From Priestia koreensis (GTDB lineage: Bacteria; Bacillota; Bacilli; Bacillales; Bacillaceae_H), in assembly GCF_001274935.1 (NCBI RefSeq), contig NZ_LILC01000011.1:285668-349667 (forward strand): DNA of 64,000 bases. The letters run 5' to 3'. Every line of letters begins with the position of its first letter. Within the stretch, counting starts at the first letter, position 1. The notes beneath the pieces are model-generated. The model made no database searches. It saw nothing but the letters and a program-made list of their open reading frames with translations, and was not told where the DNA came from. Of this stretch, positions 59,436 through 64,000 are shown piece after piece. The position numbers were made by a program, and so were the translations under genes.

Positions 59436-60092
59436 TTGCTTTCAAAAGAGGTAACCGATTATGTGGAGTCATTAGTTCCCAAGCGAAACGAATTGTTAAG
59501 TGAAATGGAAGAGTATGCACAAGAACATGGTGTTCCAATTATGGAGCTGATTGGCATTGAGGCGCTGCTTCAGTTGCTTCGTCTTCATCAACCAAAGAGA
59601 ATTCTTGAAATTGGAACGGCCATTGGCTACTCTGCTCTTCGAATGGCTTTTGCCCTACCAAACGCGCATATCGTAACGGTTGAACGTGATGAGGAACGTT
59701 ATGAAAAAGCCGTCGAATACATTGAAAAAGCGGGCTGTCAGTCACGTATTCACCTGTTATTTGGAGATGCTTTTGGGTTTGAAAAGGAAATGGAAGAGCA
59801 TGGACCATACGACATGATTTTTATTGATGCTGCGAAAGGTCAATATCAACGTTTCTTTGAGGCGTATGAGCCGTTTTTAAGTGATCGAGGGATGATTATT
59901 TCAGACAATGTTCTTTTTAAGGGCTATGTTGCGGAAGATCATGAATTGATTGAGAAGAAGCGTATTCGCAGTTTGACGAAAAAGATTCAAGCTTATAATC
60001 AATGGTTAATGGCTCATGAGGGATATGAAACGGTCATTCTCCCGATCGGCGATGGCATTGCTATTAGTCTTAAAAGAGGTGAAGAAAAATGA
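59436..60092 (+). CDS. trmR: tRNA 5-hydroxyuridine O-methyltransferase TrmR (YrrM)
   Basis: This SAM-dependent enzyme converts ho5U34 to mo5U34 in B. subtilis. The 218-residue COMT-type O-methyltransferase has the SAM motif ILEIGTAIGYSALRMA and metal-binding DxD-type positions in IFIDAAKGQY and ISDNVLF. It starts at TTG 59436 after CGGAGGAAA. The stop overlaps the trhP1 ATG by 4 nt, tying it to the ho5U synthesis genes and supporting the tRNA role over small-molecule catechol methylation. Confidence 0.9.
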   Translation: MLSKEVTDYVESLVPKRNELLSEMEEYAQEHGVPIMELIGIEALLQLLRLHQPKRILEIGTAIGYSALRMAFALPNAHIVTVERDEERYEKAVEYIEKAGCQSRIHLLFGDAFGFEKEMEEHGPYDMIFIDAAKGQYQRFFEAYEPFLSDRGMIISDNVLFKGYVAEDHELIEKKRIRSLTKKIQAYNQWLMAHEGYETVILPIGDGIAISLKRGEEK

Positions 60093-61018
60093 AAAAGCCG
60101 GAATTGTTAGTAACGCCTACTAGCGTTAATGATATTGCGCTTCTCGCAGATGCAGGAGCAACCGCATTTTTAATTGGTGAACAGCGCTACGGTCTTCGTT
60201 TAGCAGGTGAATTCAAACGCGAAGATATCGTAGAGGCAGTGAACATCGCTCATAGCAAAGATACGAAAGTGCATGTGGCAATGAACGGGATTTTCCACAA
60301 TGACAAAGTAGACGAGCTAGGCAATTATCTTTTGTTTTTAAAAGACGCAGGGGTAGACGCGGTTGTATTTGGTGACCCAGCAGTGCTAATGGCAGCTCGT
60401 GAAGTCACACCAGAGCTTACGCTTCATTGGAGCACCGAAACAACGGGAACGAATTACTACACGTGTAACTATTGGGGACGAAAAGGTGCAAAGCGCGCCG
60501 TGCTCGCTCGTGAGCTGAGCATGGATTCTGTCGTCGAAATTGCTGAAAAAGCAGACGTTGAAGTTGAAGTACAGGTGCATGGTATGACATGTATGTTCCA
60601 ATCAAAACGTTCGTTGTTAGGTAACTATTTCGAGTATCAAGGAAACGTGCTTGAGATTGAAAATCGCAAACAAGAAAAAAACATGTTCCTATTAGACAAG
60701 GAACGTAATAATAAATACCCGATTTTTGAAGATGCAAACGGAACACACATCATGAGTCCAAATGATGTGGCGATTATTGATGAGCTGTCTGAGATGATTG
60801 ACGCCGGAGTTGATTCTTTTAAAATTGACGGTGTGTTAAAAACAACGGATTACTTAGCCGAAGTCACAAAACGTTATCGTAAAGCGATTGATTTATGTGT
60901 TGCTGATCGCGATGAATATGAGGATGTAAAAGATGCTCTTTTAGAAGAATTAGAAGAGTTACAGCCGATGAATCGCCCTCTTGATACGGGATTCTTCTTT
61001 AAAGAAACAGTTTATTAA
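60089..61018 (+). CDS. trhP1: U32-family tRNA uridine hydroxylation protein TrhP1 (YrrN)
   Basis: This 309-residue U32 peptidase-like protein begins MKKPELLVTPTSVNDIALLADAGA. In B. subtilis, YrrN and YrrO are required for prephenate-dependent 5-hydroxyuridine at wobble U34. The U32 signature is weaker here (VQVHGMTCMFQSKRSLL) and lacks the cysteine cluster seen in TrhP2, suggesting a partner rather than independent enzyme; that is inference. It is coupled to trmR. Confidence 0.88.
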   Translation: MKKPELLVTPTSVNDIALLADAGATAFLIGEQRYGLRLAGEFKREDIVEAVNIAHSKDTKVHVAMNGIFHNDKVDELGNYLLFLKDAGVDAVVFGDPAVLMAAREVTPELTLHWSTETTGTNYYTCNYWGRKGAKRAVLARELSMDSVVEIAEKADVEVEVQVHGMTCMFQSKRSLLGNYFEYQGNVLEIENRKQEKNMFLLDKERNNKYPIFEDANGTHIMSPNDVAIIDELSEMIDAGVDSFKIDGVLKTTDYLAEVTKRYRKAIDLCVADRDEYEDVKDALLEELEELQPMNRPLDTGFFFKETVY

Positions 61019-61045
61019 AATGGACGTTGATAAGGAGGTAAAAGA

Positions 61046-62308
61046 ATGGCAGTACAAATTGATGCTGTAGTAGATGGGAAACGCGTGATTACGAAAAAGC
61101 CTGAGCTATTAGCACCAGCGGGAAATCTTGAAAAGTTGAAAGTTGCTGTTCACTACGGAGCGGATGCTGTCTTCATCGGAGGACGTGAATATGGTCTACG
61201 CTCAAATGCCGATAATTTCTCTCAGGAGGAAATGGCTGAAGGTGTACAATTTGCGAACAAATACGGAGCGAGAATTTACGTAACAACGAACATCTTTGCT
61301 CATAACGAAAATATTGACGGTCTAGAAGAGTATCTAGAAGGTCTTCAAGAAGCTGGTGTGGCAGGTATTATCGTAGCGGACCCGCTCATTATTGAAACGG
61401 CTCGCCGCGTTGCACCGAAGCTTGAAGTGCATTTAAGCACGCAGCAATCTCTTTCGAATTGGAAAGCCGTGCAGTTCTGGAAAGAAGAAGGTCTAGAGCG
61501 TGTCGTACTTGCACGTGAAACAGGGGCGGAAGAAATTCGCCTAATGAAAGAAAAAGTGGACATTGAAATTGAAACGTTCATTCACGGCGCAATGTGTATT
61601 GCCTACTCAGGTCGCTGTGTTTTAAGTAATCATATGACGGCTCGTGACTCAAACCGAGGTGGTTGCTGTCAATCATGTCGTTGGGATTATGACCTCTTCA
61701 AAGTGGAAGACGGGAAAAACGAAGTAGCGCTTTTTGATGACGAAGATGCTGCATTTGCGATGAGCCCGAAAGACTTAAATCTCATTCAGTCTATACCACA
61801 AATGATCGAGCTTGGAATTGACAGCCTTAAAGTTGAAGGGCGTATGAAATCCATTCATTACATCGCAACGGTTGTAAGCGTGTATCGTAAAGTAATTGAC
61901 GCTTATTGTGCGGACCCAGACAATTTTGTTATTCAGAAGGAATGGCTGGATGAGCTTGATAAATGTGCAAACCGTGACACTGCTCCTGCCTTCTTTGAAG
62001 GTGTACCAGGCGTACAAGAGCAAATGTTTGGAAATCATAGTAAAAAAACAACGTATGATTTCACTGGTTTAGTTCTAGACTACAATGAAGATACACAAAT
62101 AATTACACTTCAACAGCGTAATTATTTCAAACAAGGAGACAAAGTAGAGTTTTTCGGTCCAGAAATCGAAAACTTTACGCAAGTAGTTGATAAAATCTGG
62201 GATGAAGGTGGAAACGAATTAGATGCAGCGCGTCATCCGTTACAAATTGTTCGCTTCAAGGTAGATCAACCGCTTTTCCCTTATAACATGATGCGAAAGG
62301 GGCTATAA
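61046..62308 (+). CDS. trhP2: U32-family tRNA uridine hydroxylation protein TrhP2 (YrrO)
   Basis: This 420-residue U32 family protein is the partner of TrhP1. It contains the complete U32 signature [16 protein letters not shown] followed by further cysteines (GGCCQSCRW), a likely metal or Fe-S site, and a C-terminal domain ([19 protein letters not shown]). The role in prephenate-dependent ho5U formation is known for the B. subtilis homologue. SD AAGGAGG. It lies 27 bp after trhP1. Confidence 0.9.
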   Translation: MAVQIDAVVDGKRVITKKPELLAPAGNLEKLKVAVHYGADAVFIGGREYGLRSNADNFSQEEMAEGVQFANKYGARIYVTTNIFAHNENIDGLEEYLEGLQEAGVAGIIVADPLIIETARRVAPKLEVHLSTQQSLSNWKAVQFWKEEGLERVVLARETGAEEIRLMKEKVDIEIETFIHGAMCIAYSGRCVLSNHMTARDSNRGGCCQSCRWDYDLFKVEDGKNEVALFDDEDAAFAMSPKDLNLIQSIPQMIELGIDSLKVEGRMKSIHYIATVVSVYRKVIDAYCADPDNFVIQKEWLDELDKCANRDTAPAFFEGVPGVQEQMFGNHSKKTTYDFTGLVLDYNEDTQIITLQQRNYFKQGDKVEFFGPEIENFTQVVDKIWDEGGNELDAARHPLQIVRFKVDQPLFPYNMMRKGL

Positions 62309-62315
62309 AAGACAG

Positions 62316-62954
62316 ATGGGGAATAAAAAGCCTGTTGTAATCGGAATTGCTGGTGGTTCTGGTTCTGGAAAAACGACTGTAACAAAAGCCATTTATGAAT
62401 ATTTTAAAGGTCACTCAATTTTGCTTTTAGAGCAAGATTACTATTATAAGGATCAAAGTCATTTGCCGTTTGAAGAACGTCTACAAACGAACTATGATCA
62501 TCCGCTTGCGTTTGATAATGATCTCTTAATCGAGCACCTTCAAAGCCTTGTGGAGTATGAATCCATTAACAAGCCTGTGTACGATTACACGTTACACACG
62601 CGTTCACAAGATGTGATTCCACAAGAAGCGAAGGACGTTATCATACTAGAAGGTATTTTAGTATTAGAAGATGAGCGTCTTCGTGATTTAATGGATATTA
62701 AATTGTACGTTGATACAGATGCAGATCTTCGCATTATTCGCCGTATGCTTCGTGACATTAAAGAGCGCGGACGTACGTTGGAATCTGTTGTGGATCAATA
62801 CGTGACCGTTGTACGCCCAATGCACAACCAGTTCATTGAACCAACAAAACGCTATGCGGATATCATTATTCCAGAAGGTGGACAAAACCACGTAGCAATC
62901 GACCTGATGGTGACGAAAATACAAACAATTCTTGAACAAAACGCCATTTTGTAA
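62316..62954 (+). CDS. udk: Uridine kinase
   Basis: Udk phosphorylates uridine and cytidine in pyrimidine salvage. The 212-residue protein has the P-loop [26 protein letters not shown] and [12 protein letters not shown]. It starts 7 bp after trhP2, probably in the same transcript. Confidence 0.97.
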   Translation: MGNKKPVVIGIAGGSGSGKTTVTKAIYEYFKGHSILLLEQDYYYKDQSHLPFEERLQTNYDHPLAFDNDLLIEHLQSLVEYESINKPVYDYTLHTRSQDVIPQEAKDVIILEGILVLEDERLRDLMDIKLYVDTDADLRIIRRMLRDIKERGRTLESVVDQYVTVVRPMHNQFIEPTKRYADIIIPEGGQNHVAIDLMVTKIQTILEQNAIL

Positions 62955-63056
62955 TAACATAGCATAGAATACATCAATAGATTGGAAAAAATTCCATTTT
63001 ACAGAGAATTTTTGTCATATTCTTTTTGGTAATCACACAAATTATAAAGAATACAT

Positions 63057-63089
63057 GAAATGCACAGCTTCCCGCGAAGCTGGCATTTC
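63057..63089 (+). other. Hairpin in the udk-greA gap
   Basis: GAAATGCACAGCTTC and GAAGCTGGCATTTC pair with one mismatch around a short GC loop. The following TCTCTAT is not a typical T-run, so it is either a weak terminator of udk or a structure in the greA leader. Confidence 0.5.
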
Positions 63090-63180
63090 TCTATACGCTT
63101 GTTTTTGATTTGTGTACATATACAGAAAGCCTCTCCTGTAGAGGATAGATGACGAAACTTTTAGAAGGAGTGAAGGGTCG

Positions 63181-63657
63181 ATGGCAACAGAAAAAGTATT
63201 TCCAATGACTAAAGAAGGTAAAGAAAAGTTAGAACAAGAACTTGAATACTTAAAATCCGTAAAACGTAAAGAAGTGGTTGAGCGCATTAAAACAGCTCGT
63301 GGCTTCGGAGACTTATCAGAGAACTCTGAGTATGATGCAGCGAAGGACGAGCAGGCATTTGTAGAAGCTCGTATCGCAACGCTTGAAAATATGATTCGTA
63401 ACGCTAAAATTATTGAAGAGGATGCAGCGAACTCGTCTGTAGTATCCCTTGGAAAATCCGTTACGTTCGTAGAGCTTCCAGATGGTGATGAAGAAACATA
63501 CACAATTGTTGGTAGTGCAGAAGCAGATCCGTTTGAAGGAAAGATTTCAAATGACTCTCCAATTGCGAAAAGCTTAATGGGCAAACAAATCGGCGATGAA
63601 GTAGTGGTTCAAACACCAGGCGGAGAAATGAGTGTAAAAATCGTTACGATTAAATAA
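63181..63657 (+). CDS. greA: Transcription elongation factor GreA
   Basis: GreA rescues backtracked RNA polymerase by stimulating transcript cleavage. The 158-residue protein has an N-terminal coiled-coil with the acidic tip [12 protein letters not shown] (near residue 44) and a C-terminal FKBP-like domain ([23 protein letters not shown] region). ATG 63181 follows AGAAGGAGTG. Confidence 0.98.
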   Translation: MATEKVFPMTKEGKEKLEQELEYLKSVKRKEVVERIKTARGFGDLSENSEYDAAKDEQAFVEARIATLENMIRNAKIIEEDAANSSVVSLGKSVTFVELPDGDEETYTIVGSAEADPFEGKISNDSPIAKSLMGKQIGDEVVVQTPGGEMSVKIVTIK

Positions 63658-63680
63658 GAGATGAAAAGGTGGTCCTAAGG

Positions 63681-63771
63681 GGCCACTGAAAAACTTTGAA
63701 TTTTTTAGATGATCAGTAGAACGTAAGACAAAAAAGCTGGATCCATTCTTTGGAATGGATCCAGCTTTTTC
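63681..63771. repeat. IS-end repeat, copy 2
   Basis: It begins GGCCACTGAAAAACTTTG and continues almost identically to the repeat at 13029. It ends in the hairpin GCTGGATCCATTC/GAATGGATCCAGC (63736-63765) plus TTTTT. It lies next to a decayed transposase end, so it is the terminal part of that IS. The hairpin can terminate greA transcription. Confidence 0.85.
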
Positions 63772-63774
63772 TTC

Positions 63775-64000
63775 ATTCTTCTTCCCTTGTTTTCCTTCAT
63801 TAGCTTTCACATTCCTTTTAGGTTGACGGTGAAAATGCCCCTTGCATTTCCATGACAACGAGACCTGCGGATGTGGCTACGTCATATCATACCCGTGTCT
63901 ATGCTTTCATTCGCTATTCTTCGCGTCAATTTTAGACCGTTCCTTGGATTTCTCCTTAAAGTATGCTTCTCTTTGAAAAGGTGCTTGTTTCGTATGTTCC
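63775..64000 (-). pseudogene. Decayed IS1182-like transposase, C-terminal end (cut by window)
   Basis: On the - strand, entering from base 64000, the translation reads APFQREAYFKEKSKERSKID and AKNSE. An in-frame TGA then stops it, and further pieces follow in three frames: KHRHGYD, SAGLVVMEMQGAF, VNLKRNVK. Together these resemble the C-terminus of IS1182-family DDE transposases (KERxKIxAKNxELKxRHGYD...GLVGMxMQGA...VNLKRI, from memory). At least one nonsense change and two frameshifts make it a pseudogene. The rest lies outside the window. Confidence 0.75.

Noticed and set aside
63574..63858. 94-codon minus-strand open frame across the greA end
   Set aside because: It merges an antisense part of greA with the IS-end repeat and one frame of the broken transposase; it is not a gene.

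Overview
The window is a stretch of core chromosome from a low-GC, endospore-forming member of the Bacillaceae. Spore-specific genes (spoIVFA/B, spo0B, safA, a coxA-like gene, bofC, spoVB), strong AGGAGG-type ribosome binding sites, frequent TTG/GTG starts, T-box leaders and a gene order close to the Bacillus subtilis radC-to-greA region all support this. Several details differ from B. subtilis: an RNase E/G gene between spoIVFB and rplU, a kinase-like gene directly behind safA, no extra genes between secDF and recJ, and a shorter YrvJ-type amidase. A Priestia/Bacillus-like species is possible, but I cannot fix the species from sequence alone.

Layout. 1-8.4 kb: end of radC, the cell-shape operon mreBCD, the division-site inhibitor minCD, the sigma-E-controlled pro-sigma-K protease pair spoIVFA/spoIVFB, and RNase G. 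8.4-13 kb: L21 leader, rplU-prp-rpmA, spo0B-obg, pheB-pheA. 13.0-13.4 kb: a roughly 350-bp repeat element with IS-like ends sits in the pheA terminator. 13.4-18.7 kb: NAD de novo synthesis, with niaR-nifS diverging from nadB-nadC-nadA. 18.9-22.5 kb: spore genes safA, coat-kinase-like gene, coxA-like lipoprotein, bofC. 22.7-27.2 kb: ruvAB, a small membrane protein, queA-tgt (queuosine), yajC. 27.2-32.8 kb: yrzE, yrbG, spoVB, comN, secDF. 33-38.8 kb: recJ-apt, relA-dtd. 38.8-44.8 kb: cell-wall amidase, a small protein, T-box, hisS-aspS, 6S RNA, tcdA. 44.8-52.7 kb: rarA, cymR-iscS-mnmA, TPR protein, recD2, two small proteins. 52.8-62.9 kb: yrrI-type permease, T-box, alaS, ireB-type gene, ruvX, yrzB, mltG, trmR-trhP1-trhP2, udk. 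63.2-63.7 kb: greA. The right edge holds a decayed IS1182-like transposase end.

Themes. tRNA maturation is strongly represented: queA/tgt, mnmA fed by the cysteine desulfurase iscS, tcdA, dtd, and trmR/trhP for wobble-uridine hydroxylation and methylation. Two aminoacyl-tRNA synthetase transcripts are under T-box control. Sporulation genes are scattered among housekeeping genes. A second cysteine desulfurase (nifS) is placed with the NAD genes and probably serves the Fe-S enzyme NadA.

I see no prophage, CRISPR array, defence island, tRNA or rRNA gene. The less ordinary signals are the nested repeat in the pheA terminator and its relative beside greA, two structured intergenic regions (before recJ and before trmR) that could be regulatory RNAs, and a serine-rich patch in SafA next to a kinase-fold gene.
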